In this document: one piece after another, positions 1-10,799 of the stretch | How positions within the stretch are numbered: position 1 is the first letter of the stretch | Layout of the letters: each line of letters begins with the position of its first letter | NCBI GenBank assembly: GCA_015657535.1 | Contig: JADHZB010000947.1 | Coordinates: 1,309-50,338, forward strand | Source: Nephromyces sp. MM_2019 | Taxonomy: Eukaryota > Apicomplexa > Aconoidasida > Nephromycida | Direction: 5' to 3' | Length of the DNA: 49,030 nucleotides | Made by a program: the position numbers and the translations under genes | Notes under the pieces: generated by a model | Told to the model about the DNA's origin: nothing | Seen by the model: the letters and a program-made list of their open reading frames with translations, nothing else | Databases searched by the model: none

Positions 1-1384
1 ACAGAGAAAATCGCAAAGAAATAGCGAAAAACAGACTTCTCGCACACATATCTTACTATATAGGAAACGTGTCATGAATAGAAAAGAAGAGAAATGAGAA
101 AACAGCAGGAGGTCTACAAGGCATTGATGAAGCTCTGACAGGTGGGGAGGAATAGGCAAAAATTTGCAGCATGGAGGCTAGGAAGGTTGAAAAAAAATTT
201 TTATCAGGTCTTTCCTCCATCTTCATCTCTTGCTCCCCCTCCTTCCACCCCTCCACCCACGCACTTCACTCCCCAATACCACCTCCAATGAATAAAGCGA
301 AATTCCATCTTCAATGGCAGAAAAAATTCAGACTATCCAACCACCAAGCATATAACTTCTACAAATCATCAAGAAGTACCCAAAAGCTGCATTTTCACAA
401 AAATATCTGCAAAAACATCAGAAAATCACCTCCTAACGCTGCTATTAGAGGGATAGCAGAAAAACTCAATTTTATAAAGTAAAAACCCACATTTTTGCTG
501 AAAGTGTGCTTGAAGAAGTTGGAATTTTCATACGCTGGATGTGAATGCCATAAAAAAACTTAATTTTTAGAGAAAACATCCAAAAACGCATAAAAATAGC
601 AAAAACGTAGGACATTAGACGTTTTTTCAGGGATTTTCAAAGGATAAAATAAAACGCACTAGCGAAAGGATCTAATTGGCAGAATCCCTCAAAAGATGAA
701 AGCAACACACACTAAAATACAACTACACACACATCTAACAAGCAAAAAATCGAAAAAGCTTCTTCAAACTCTTCATCATACTACACATGCTAGCCTCTAT
801 TATGCCTACATAGAGAAACAGGCATTTGGAACGATCCTAGAGCCTTCGATTTCACTGGAATCAACAGGTAGTGAGCTGAGACAAGAGTTATCGAATGTAA
901 ACCCTCTAATACCTCCAGAAGGAGAGAGCTAAAAAAAAGCAGAGAAAACAGCGAATTAAGAGATTTGAAATCAAAGGAAAATGCAAGTTTTGTAGGTTTA
1001 AAAGCAAAAAAGAGGAAGCAAATTGCAAAATGTCAAGCGAAAATAAAAAGGTTCGAATATTGCAGCACTAAAGAGGGAAAATCTTTAAAAAAACGAGGAA
1101 TTTCGAGTGAAACTGCGGAATGATTGTAGCTTTAAAGAGTGCAGATATAAGAAGAAATTTCTTCAGTATCAAATGCCCAAAAAAAGGCTTCTCTGAGAAT
1201 ACAGAGGCTTGGAAACGTATCAAAGACTTTTGTCTATATATATCAAAAACACAGAAAAAACCCTTTAGAAATACTGATGCATATCAAAAAAAAAATTCTT
1301 TCGTGTCAATTAACAGAATGTGCAGTTCAATTAAAAGACTAACAGCAAAGACAAAAAAATCAGGCAAAAAAGCATAAAAAGAGC

Positions 1385-1652
1385 ATCAAAAAACCTCAAA
1401 AAAGCATAAAAAAACCTCAAAAATTTCTTCAAAAAAACCCCAAAAAAAACCTCAAAAAAACCTCAAAAAAAACCTCAAAAAAGCATAAAAAAACCCCAAA
1501 AAAACCCCAAAAAAACCACAAAAAAAACCCAAAAAAACCCCAAAAAAACCCCAAAAAACCCCCAAAAAACCCCCAAAAAAACCCCAAAAAAACCCCAAAA
1601 AACCCCAAAAAAACCCCAAAAAAACCCCAACAAACCCCAAAAAACCTCAAAA
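1385..1652. repeat. Degenerate (C4A6)-like array
   Basis: A run of roughly 8-10 bp units of the form CCCCAAAAAA, with CCTCAAAAAA variants at its left edge, is directly visible. It resembles C4A4-type telomeric sequence. However, the A-runs vary from 4 to 8 and it lies inside the contig, so it is not a functional telomere as seen. The complementary strand is a long series of G-runs spaced by T-runs. Confidence 0.85.
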
Positions 1653-2888
1653 CAACCTGTGAAGCAACTTCCATCTCGTTAGCGCCTCCTGCTCTCACAT
1701 TTGTTAGCTTTCTCGTGAAAGCTCCCCCTCTTTTTGTGGGAAAATTAAGTCCTACGCTCCGGTTCAATGGAAAAATGATATCTTTTGGAGCATGTATCTT
1801 CAAAGAAGTACAATCCGAGTGATAAGAGGAGCTGAAAAAAGCCAAAAGCCCTGTTTTTCGCACAGAATTTTCTCTAGAGTGACGATAGGACGAAAGCCTA
1901 GGAAAGAGCTTCGTAAAACTGGCTTCAGCAGTGTGTTTCAGCAGCAAGCTTTCGGTATGATTCGTTGAAATATTACCAGCCTTCAATAAATAATCTATAT
2001 GATTCCTCAAAGACCTGATTTTAGAAAAAATCAACTAGAAAGATCCATTAATTAGCAGATTTTCGAGAAAATATGGGTCTGAAACTTTCAGCGATTGAAG
2101 AATGAATATCTTCACCTTCAGATTTCTCTCCTTTTAAGCACTTTAAGCTGATTGATTCATTTCTAGTGTGGAACATACACCTATGCTCTCTCACTTTCCA
2201 GCAATTCAAACTGAAATAACTACGGCAAATAACGTGAAAAAATCAAATTGGCTCACAGACCATGAGGAGAAGAGAGGAAGAAAATGAAGAAGCAGAAAAA
2301 CTCACATCAAACTGAAGCAAACTGTAAGATTTATCACTTCTCCTCTATCGGGGAGTTTGGTGGCGCAATTTTATCATGAAAAACTGCAAACAACAACAGA
2401 ATTCCTCCTATTGATGGGATATAACTAACGATAAAGTGCAAGAGGTAAAATCAAAAAAACGTGGGGTCTACAGATACTTTTGCATACTCTAGTCACACAT
2501 ATATGATTGCCGTTTTCTATTTTATGGAGGCATATAGCTTTCAGACTAGCGAAAAGCTGAAAAAATTCCAAAATTACTCGGTTTTTCCTTTTTCCAAAGA
2601 ATTTATATGCATTTGGAACGTAAAACATTTGAAGCTCTCGGGCAATGTGTTGTTTTTAAGCGTTTTTTTTACAGGAAATGTGAGCTTTAGTCAGAAAAAA
2701 AAGTGGAAACGTCTACTCTATGTTCGCTGCTTCTTCAAACTTTTTTTCTTAGAAAAAAAGTTTGAAGAAGCACTTTTAGTCCCTATTCTTATTGTCTCTT
2801 TAAAACTCTTCACACAGCAATTCTTTCAAAAACGGCTTGAAGAATTATGCTTTAAGAAGGCCAGACAGCAATTTATGAATCCAGGATT

Positions 2889-2892
2889 AGAG

Positions 2893-2925
<33 letters not shown>

Positions 2926-2930
2926 AAACA
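2889..2930. repeat. (GAAA)n/(GA)n microsatellite
   Basis: About ten tandem GAAA units grade into GA. It is a purine tract with no coding context. Confidence 0.85.
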
Positions 2931-3064
2931 CACAAAAATTTGGATAACCTATATACTACATAAATCAAAAAGAAAAGCTCCTAAAACATTACGCGAAAAA
3001 AGATTGTAAATAAGTGACCACACGAAGAAATATCTAGAAAATTCAGTAGAACGAACAAAAAAGG

Positions 3065-3065
3065 A

Positions 3066-3093
<28 letters not shown>
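3065..3093. repeat. (CA)n microsatellite
   Basis: Near-perfect dinucleotide run, one of several CA arrays between 3065 and 3540. Confidence 0.9.
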
Positions 3094-3098
<5 letters not shown>

Positions 3099-3123
3099 AG
3101 AAGATAGATGCATTAGCATAAAA

Positions 3124-3124
3124 N
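3124..3124. other. Ambiguous base (N)
   Basis: A single N lies between two low-complexity tracts. It marks an unresolved base in the assembly or consensus. Confidence 0.95.
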
Positions 3125-3203
3125 AGACAAAAAAAAAAAAACACACAAAGAAATGAACACACAGAAGCATACAAAACGCAAAAAAATAAGAAGAAATTCA
3201 TAA

Positions 3204-3263
3204 ATACACACACACGCACACACTTGCAAACACATACCAACGCACACACGCACACACACACCA
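3204..3263. repeat. Imperfect CA-rich array
   Basis: CA/CG dinucleotides interrupted by short A/T words. Open frames over it on the minus strand consist mainly of Cys-Val repeats and are not genes. Confidence 0.8.
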
Positions 3264-3458
3264 ACACGCACGAAAGTCCTCACATGGGAATCTTCATGGA
3301 CGCTACAAGAATAGATCCGCAACTCTCACTATTCCGCCAAAACTTTGATCTCCATGTATAAGCCCTACAAAAAAATCCTCCTCTTCCCATGAACGAATAA
3401 ACCACACAGAATATGCTCTGCAAACAAAATATCAGCTAGGGCTACATATATGTATTAC

Positions 3459-3500
3459 ACACACACACACACAAACACAAACACACAAACACACAAACAC

Positions 3501-3535
<35 letters not shown>

Positions 3536-3538
3536 CAT
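3459..3538. repeat. (CA)n microsatellite with ACAA interruptions
   Basis: About 80 bp of CA repeats with regular AAAC interruptions. Confidence 0.9.
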
Positions 3539-4368
3539 TATATTATATCTATATACTGGAATAAGAGATTCTGGAGAAAAAATCTCAACATTATAACGCA
3601 ACAACTCTGCTTATACACAATTAAACTATTAACATCTTCATCATATAAATAGAAAAAAATACATTTTTTTCTTTACTTTTAGAGGAAAAAACTAACCAAA
3701 AAGCAGAGAAAATGTCTTCTCAGGGAAAAAATCCAAGAGGAAGGACGAGTTTTTTGCTGAAAAAGAAAATATAGGCAGAAAGCAAGGAAAAAATGGGGAT
3801 TCCTTGGAGGAAAAACGTCAAAATCCCAAATTATCGTACTCTGCCAAAGAAAAAGCAAAGATTTCCACTCGAAACAGACTTATTAAGCGTGAAGAACGTG
3901 AGGTTTGTAGATTTTAAATAACTTTGAAGTCAAAAGACGTGGGAAAAGTATAAGAAAAAATCCAAAAACAGTGAATTTCTCTGAAAAAACCAGTAAATTT
4001 GTAGTAATTTGAGTGTATATAGAGTTGCTATGAGGATGATGAGCAATCAGGGTTATGATAACCTGAGATTCAACTCTTTGATAAGTTTTTGAGTAGCAAA
4101 AACAGCTGGTGTTTGTGGTGTATTTTCGTCATTAAAGTTTTCAGTCTTTAGATTAATCTAATTTTCAGAGAAAAGTGAGCTTATACCTTGGATAGCACAT
4201 CGTATACAAGATCTCATCATCAAGAAGTGGTGAAAACTAGCGATGGAAAAAAAAAAAGATAAATATACTAGCGAGAAAATCGAGCTTTTGAAGTAAACAT
4301 TTATGAGTTGCTAAGCCTAGGCAGCAGCAGCTTTTTCGCTAGTTTCGTAGTTATCACTGCAACTGGAA

Positions 4369-4402
4369 GAAGACGAAGAAGAAGACGAAGAAGAAGAAGA
4401 AG
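4369..4402. repeat. (GAA)n trinucleotide tract
   Basis: About eleven GAA/GAC trinucleotides in a row, in a purine-rich neighbourhood. No supporting gene model surrounds it. Confidence 0.8.
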
Positions 4403-7133
4403 GTATGTCTTCAAAAAAGATCAATGGAAAAAGTTCGGAAAAAGAAGGGATATGGAGGTGTGAAAAAACTGGAAAAAAAGGCATGAAGTTGAAGCCAGAG
4501 CGTGGATGTGTTGCTAGGGATTATAATATATGAATGCCTGAATGCTATGCTGAAAGCAAATCCTCAGTTGAAAGCCACAAAATCATCCGGTTGAAGCAAA
4601 CCTACTCATTTCGATAAAGTATAAGTTAAAAGGGGCTTATGAGAAGATAATGAAACAGGTGATTCTCTGGAAGAAACAGTAGCGAGAGAGAAGGGGAAAA
4701 CTGAGGATATGAGATGAGATGTGTGGAGGAAGGAGGAGGAGTGTGAAGGTGGTGTGTGAAGGATAGAGATGAGATGTGTGGAGGATGGAGCGGGTTTGTG
4801 GAGGTTGTATGTTGAGGGTAGATGTATTAAGAGTAGACATGACTTATCAAGGATAGAGGCAATTTCCAAAGTGTGGATTTCATACGTGAGGGCTCCAAAA
4901 ATGCAGAGAAGGATTTTTTTTAAGGTTATCCGGCAAGTAGAGCAGAGAAGATAACAAAATTCGTGAAGCTTGACGTGGAAAGATGGATAGAGGCGAGGAA
5001 TCCAGAGCAGAAATGAAGGAAAAATGAGTATTATAAAAGCACTACACCCAGAGAGTTTCAAATTTGAAAATTCAAAACGGAAAACCTGCCCCTGGAGCTG
5101 AATATATACTCGTCAATAAAGCTGAAAGACCGGAAAAAAAACTGATAGGTTCAGCATGCAGATAACAAAAAAAAGGCAAATATCATACTAAAATTGTCAT
5201 TTCCTTTAGTATCTTGATGAAAAAAGTATTGAAAAATCTGTTTTTTGTAGGAAATATCAAAGAAGCGAATTTTGAGTAGCCTGAACTGCTGAAGAAGTAA
5301 AAAAAATCTGAAGAAAAGGGAAAAAGCAGCGATAAGACAAGAATGATCATAAACTCTAAGATTTTATCCTGATAAGCTGTAAACCCTCGTATCTGCGCTT
5401 AATTCTTGCACACACAATACTTTTTTTTGCTCCGCCAACGTGCTAAATCTTTTTTATATACTTGTCAGTGAATCGATAATGCCAGTCCTAAAGCTAGATC
5501 AATTAATTTTGTCTATAATTCACTTAAAAGATGCTTTAATGAAGGCTTTTCCGGGGTAAAAGAGGAATATCATTTCTTCATCTTCATTATGCTTCCCTAT
5601 GCCAGCCAGACTTACAGCTATGATAGTCTACTTTTTATAGGGTAAATGTATCTATGGTCTTCAATCTGAACTTCATCCTCATATGAATAAAAATCTTGAG
5701 GAAAGTGAATATTAAGATATTCTCTATTGTAAAAAGATTCAAAGTAGAGAAGATTTTCATTATGTCTAAGTAGTTAGTAAAATTATATCAATATGATGAA
5801 ATTCATGCTGGGTCTATTGGTTCTTAGACTCTTGAAGGGGTAAACTAGTTTAGTTAATTTAAGCGCCACTACCTCTTCATCTGCTTTTAAATGCCACTAC
5901 CACTTCATCTTCTCTCCCAATACTTACAAACTTGGCAAAGTGACAATAAACGCCCAGACTTATTCTATATTGCTGCATAGCTATCTACCCTCTGATAGTT
6001 GCCAGAGCCTCTCGGTAAAATAACGAAACCACCTATGTAAATTGAATTTAAAAGGAAGGCTTTTCCACTCTCAAAGCTGCTATAAATGTAAAACACATTT
6101 TCCCCTCATCACTACAGTACGACTGGACTCCTCTCTACCATGAAGAATTTCATGGCTCTACTCCGATTCCTTGATAAAAAAAGGCTTGAAGTAGTGTAAG
6201 CGCATCTCAAGATTTATACTGTAAGTTGAAAAGGTAAACTAAGTGAAGGATCCTCCCTGCAGGTTTCAGATTATTTCAAGAGTTGCAATTTTCGCAGAAG
6301 GATAACCTTCGCTCTGGAGGAAGAAATTATCTACGGGCATTTGCGCTGCTAATGAAGGAACGCAATTTGCTATAAAACATCAATTACACGACGGGAGAAA
6401 ACGAGGGAAATCACTTGTTACCAATATGATGGAGGGAAAAGACGAGAAAAATCACTCATCACCCACATCAAGGGAAAAAAAAAGAAAGTCACTCACTCTC
6501 AGCATCAAGGGAAAAAACGAGAAACTTCCATTATTCCACGATTTTGTGAGGCTAGTGAGGCAGACTCTTCATCGAAGATTCCGTAATACCTTCCAGTGCT
6601 GCAGAATGACACCATAGCATCATCTTTATACTGAGAAACCTTGCCTTCCCAGTAAATATGCAGAGACTATGAGCTGGCGAAGCATGCGGATGTCACCTGC
6701 CATGCGAGGAGTGGTACTCATAATCACCCGATGAAAAAAGGGCAAAACTATCCGAAAACCTTAAATTTACGCGGAAAATATGGCGACACCATGGAAATTA
6801 GCGATATTTCATCCGTAGTAGTTGGCGCTACTGCTTGAAGGATAAATTAATTTTGTGTGTGCTGAGAACAGGCGAAAGCTACATTATACGGAATGAACAG
6901 GGTAGTAACATTCTTTCTAGTTAGGAGAGGTAATGGATTGAGCACGATTTTCTTGCTCAAAAATAGGAAAGCTGCCTTGTTTTTGCAAGCAAATAGGCTG
7001 CCTAGTGTGCATATTTTTCAATGCTGCAATTTTGCATAAGCTGAGTGGGTATTTAGTTCAAGTAAATTTGGTTTGGTGGGGACACAGCGGGGAGATTAGT
7101 GCAGTTGGAGGATGTGGTATTTTCGTAAAGTCT

Positions 7134-7265
7134 CTGAAATCATTAGAGGAAATGAATAGCAAATCACTGAAATATACCTAGGAAATGAATACTAAATTGC
7201 TGAAATAATTAAGGAAAATGAATAGGGAATCGCTGAAATATATCTAGGCAATTAATAGCCCTCTA
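7134..7265. repeat. 33-bp tandem repeat, four copies
   Basis: Copies begin at 7134, 7167, 7200 and 7233, so the period is exactly 33 bp. Each starts with CTGAAAT and contains a GGAAATGAATA-like core. Copies are roughly 70-85% alike. The repeat is not inside a recognised exon. Confidence 0.85.
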
Positions 7266-8655
7266 TCTTTGTGCTAAAACCCACTTTTTGCTCAGTATCG
7301 CATTATTTCGACAACATTCTGTTTCCAACCGCAGGAAAACTATCAGAGTCCTGAAGTACTCAATGTTTTTCTTAAATAACTGTAATGCTACATATTGCTT
7401 GCTTAGAAGGGGAGATAACAATCGTAGGAGGGGTTTTCAGCGCCTAGGAAATTGATTTTCGTCCAAAAAAACCCTTTTTTGTGCTAATATACGAGATTTG
7501 TCTGCATGAGCAAATCAGGCAAGCGCGTCCCATCATCTGAGGATATTCCGTTTATATTATAATACGCAAAAATAAGCAGCTTAAGTCTATTCCAGTCTAT
7601 GCATACGTTCAAGCACATGCAGAATCAGTAAATTTTCAAGCCCATGGTCATCCCTGCTTGTGCGCGCTACATCCTTTATTGGAACTCTGGGATGATTTTT
7701 CACTCTAGCGTAATCATGCTAGAATGGCAGACGCGCTTAGATTCTTCACAGAGAAAAATCCACGAGCTTCGCATATCTTTTGAAGATTTGTTTAATATTC
7801 CTCTAGTAGGGATAGCAAAGAGTAAAACAGTGTAAATTGGAGAGTACATACGCAAGAAAGGGTGAAGTGCCGAAAGAACAGGTAAAAGTTGCCTGAGAGA
7901 CCTCAAATACACAAAGGATGCCTCATTCAAAGTGGCTGCCAATACGTTTGAAAATTGCATTGGAGTAGTTGAAAAAACCTGAGAGGCACGGCATGTTGAT
8001 CCTGCTTGCTTTCAGTGAGTAAAACTTAGGTATTTCACAGACTCAAGCGTTCTGCCAGCCTGCAAATGCAGAAAGCTCATGTCACTTGTGCTAAACACAC
8101 TATACTGAAACCTGATTAAGACCGTAATTGTCTCAAATTTGCAAGTACCCAACAACACGTATATTAAAGGTAAATTTTCTGCCAAAAAACCTCCCAAAAA
8201 ATTTTTTTTTCGAGCTCAATTATCATGATAGGTCTTTATCACCTAAATTTTTTTAAAATGTTTTTCATGTTTAAAGAAACGGAAAATAAACGCAAGATTT
8301 TTCCAGGGCATTAAAATGTGATTGGACTGGCTTCGCGGCATCCCGCGTTACATACAGGCTTGGCGGCTTGTTGGCGGTGTGTGTCGCGTGTACATACACT
8401 CACTGGTTCACGATATCACTCGGTTTAGAAGTCTAGTATATTCGAGCCTCCTTAAAGCGCTGCAAACACACATTGGAGCTTTGCTAATTGCATTGTGATA
8501 GGGGTTTACCTTATACACGCGTCACGAGCTAATGTGCTGACAAGATAAAATGTATCTGCGCCCCTAGAGAGAAGTAAATGCAAGATGCAAATGCATGAGA
8601 TTTTGAGCGATGTTTGTGCCTCCTCCGTTTTTTAACTTTGGTATAACGAATTTAA

Positions 8656-9173
8656 ATGCTCAGAGATAGTATTGCTGCGAGTATTGGTCGTCCTTCGTCG
8701 CTATCTCAGTATCTCGCATTCAAGAAAGCTCCCGGATACCCTGGAACACCTGCTTGTGAGTGGCTTCATCTTCTTTGCATTGGTACTGTGAAAATGCATC
8801 GCGCAATATTATGCAAGTATATATATAATGTCAGTCCTTACTTTTGCCAGTACTACATTGTCTCATTTGATGGTCTTTCAAGAAGGGAAAAACTGTGAGA
8901 ATATCGATATTTTCGCTTAAATATATAAGGGACATGGTGTTTCCTCAAATGTTGTGAGATGTGTACGCGGGTTTACCTTCGTTCATTTGAAAGGTACTGA
9001 TCTGAGGCACCCATATCTCTCACTAAAATGGGTAGGTAGCGCATTCCTATTTTCTTCTTGCCCAGCGACTTGCTGAGGGAGGATTAATGGAGCGGTCACT
9101 TTTTGAAGGAAATGCGCCTCTGAAGTTACCTTCTTTTCTATTCTCTCTGTTTAGTGCATTTTTTTTCAGATAG
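8656..9173 (+). CDS. Possible small three-exon gene, unrecognised
   Basis: Tentative model. Exon 1 is 8656-8755 from an ATG and ends at GTGAGT in phase 1. Exon 2 is 8994-9031, opening with two bases that complete the codon, before GTAGGT in phase 0. Exon 3 is 9066-9173, ending in TAG. Frames and phases agree throughout, giving 81 residues. The N-terminal part is basic and Ser/Ala-rich (MLRDSIAASIGRPSS...). The middle reads GTPACTDLRHPYLSLKW across the first junction. The C-terminus is hydrophobic and Phe-rich. The second intron would be only 34 nt, the same length as one in the 37.5-kb gene. I do not recognise the product. Against it: the protein is short, its C-terminal composition could simply reflect T-rich DNA, and nothing nearby supports it. 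Confidence 0.3.
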
Positions 9174-10799
9174 AAACGCACTTTTTTGATTAGTCGAAGA
9201 TGAAGATGAAGAATGCTGCGTTGCTTCTTTGAAAAATATCCCTCGTGGTAGCTCTATGCAAAAACTTAGGGTCCTTTGCTGACTATGCTGCATGAGTCTT
9301 CTTTATGGGATATTTCTGGATGGGTTTGAGGCTCCCCTTCTTTTTGTACGTATTGATATGTATGTCAGTTTACGTGATAGAGATAGCCTAAAAGCTCGTA
9401 TGCGCAGCAGCTTTTTTACTTCCAGAGTTTCAAAAAGGCGGAGAGAGCGGATACATAAGAAATTTCGGTCGAAATATTTATGGCAAGCTCCATTGTTGAG
9501 TGTAGATATGCTTCGCGCTTAGATATTATCTGTTGCCCTAAAAAGCAGAGAATTCAGAGAGTAGCTGCCTTTTCTACCTTCTTGGAAGTTTTTGTTTCCG
9601 CACAAGACAAGGCTGGAACCCACTATTTGTTGCATCTGATTCCCCTTCCGTGCTAAATTTGATTTTTAGAACAAACATCTTCAAATCGTTGTTTTAAAGG
9701 AGAGAGAGTTGTGCTTCATTTTTCAATCCCAAAGGTTTGTTCTTCCGATGCGGATGCGTACACAAGCAAAAATTTTCGGTTGAAGATTTATACTCTTCTT
9801 GCTGTTTGATTTTGTGAGGAATGCCATATTCCTTGTGCTGAGGATTTTGGTTCGTACCCTTTGGGCTTTTGTTTTGATTTATCATGCATTTGGACATGCT
9901 CCAAAAAAGCCATTAAAAGATGTTATTTTTGTATTCCTACCGCATGAAGGAGAGGTTTCTTGTTCCTCTCTCTGGAAAGCACCGGGGGATAAAGCTAAAG
10001 CCTCTATAGGCCGCTACTGCGCAATTTTTAGGTTTCTACAAACTCCTTGCTTCTCTGTGTTTGTGTGTTGTGCTCGTATCGTTTCTATTAACTTATTCTC
10101 TTTTTTTTCCTTTATTTTTTTCACGTTCGCATCTTTTTCTGAATCTATTGCTTTTGGTGTGTCTCCTGGGCTTATGAGGAAGTAGCGTTTACTTTCCCCA
10201 TCATGGGGAAAAGTGGAAGCAGTAATTTGTCTTAATGAGGACCTATTTATAAGGAGCAGCGAACTATCCCCTCTCTGTCCTACCCAGAAATCCCAAAAAA
10301 TATTACTATGCAAACTAGTTGACAGAGGCAAAAGGATCAAGCAAAGTGAACAAGCTGGAGAGGGAGCTAGTGATTTGACTGGATTAACGAATTTTTTTAG
10401 GTATGGCGCTTTTCTTGTGTATCACATTTTTCATTTGATTAAATCCTTTTGTATTATGTGGGAATGCAAGCACCTTGTAGGCCAGAATTCGATGAGAAGA
10501 TGACGGTGTCAGTGTACATACACCTGGTGATACGTGGATTTTTCTTTAGCCATGAGATTGTTTTGCTCGCCTAGCTATCTTTTCCTTTTCAGCTGGAAAA
10601 TTCGTTAGTATCTGTTGTAGTTTTAGTTAAAATTCCAGTCTTAAGCGCATGGCTTTCGCTCTACTTGGTATCCAGCTTTGTGTGTAATTGCTTTCGTACT
10701 ATTGCTACTTACAGAAATTTTATGTAAAACGCTTTATAGTAGCTTTGAATTCCTCTTCTTTTCTTGCTTTTTCTTCTTTGGCAGTACTTCCCCGTAAAC
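9174..10799. other. T-rich intergenic stretch upstream of the ALYREF-like gene
   Basis: No supported gene. A 128-codon plus frame (9799-10185) is Phe/Ile-rich, and a minus frame (10014-10340) overlaps it. Neither has splice partners or a recognisable domain. The last few hundred bases before 10800 are pyrimidine-rich and presumably hold the promoter and 5' UTR of the next gene, but I see no specific element. Confidence 0.5.

Larger units (their letters stand above)
1..8655. other. Gene-poor, purine-rich flank
   Basis: I found no chain of phase-compatible exons here on either strand. The open frames present are short, lysine/asparagine- or phenylalanine-rich, and follow the base composition. 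The plus strand is very rich in A and G from 1 to about 5100, then becomes more balanced. Separate entries describe the simple repeats. A frame at 7644-7835 has a slightly protein-like composition, but its antisense is equally open and it has no convincing splice partners, so I do not call it. Confidence 0.6.

Noticed and set aside
1429..2034. 201-codon minus frame, largely Gly-Phe-Phe repeats
   Set aside because: It is the translation of the C4A6-like array plus flanking sequence. There are no splice signals or domain, and overlapping frames are open for the same compositional reason.
9799..10185. 128-codon plus frame with hydrophobic segments
   Set aside because: The Phe/Ile/Leu content follows T-rich DNA. 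The opposite strand is also open, and no splice partner or motif is present.
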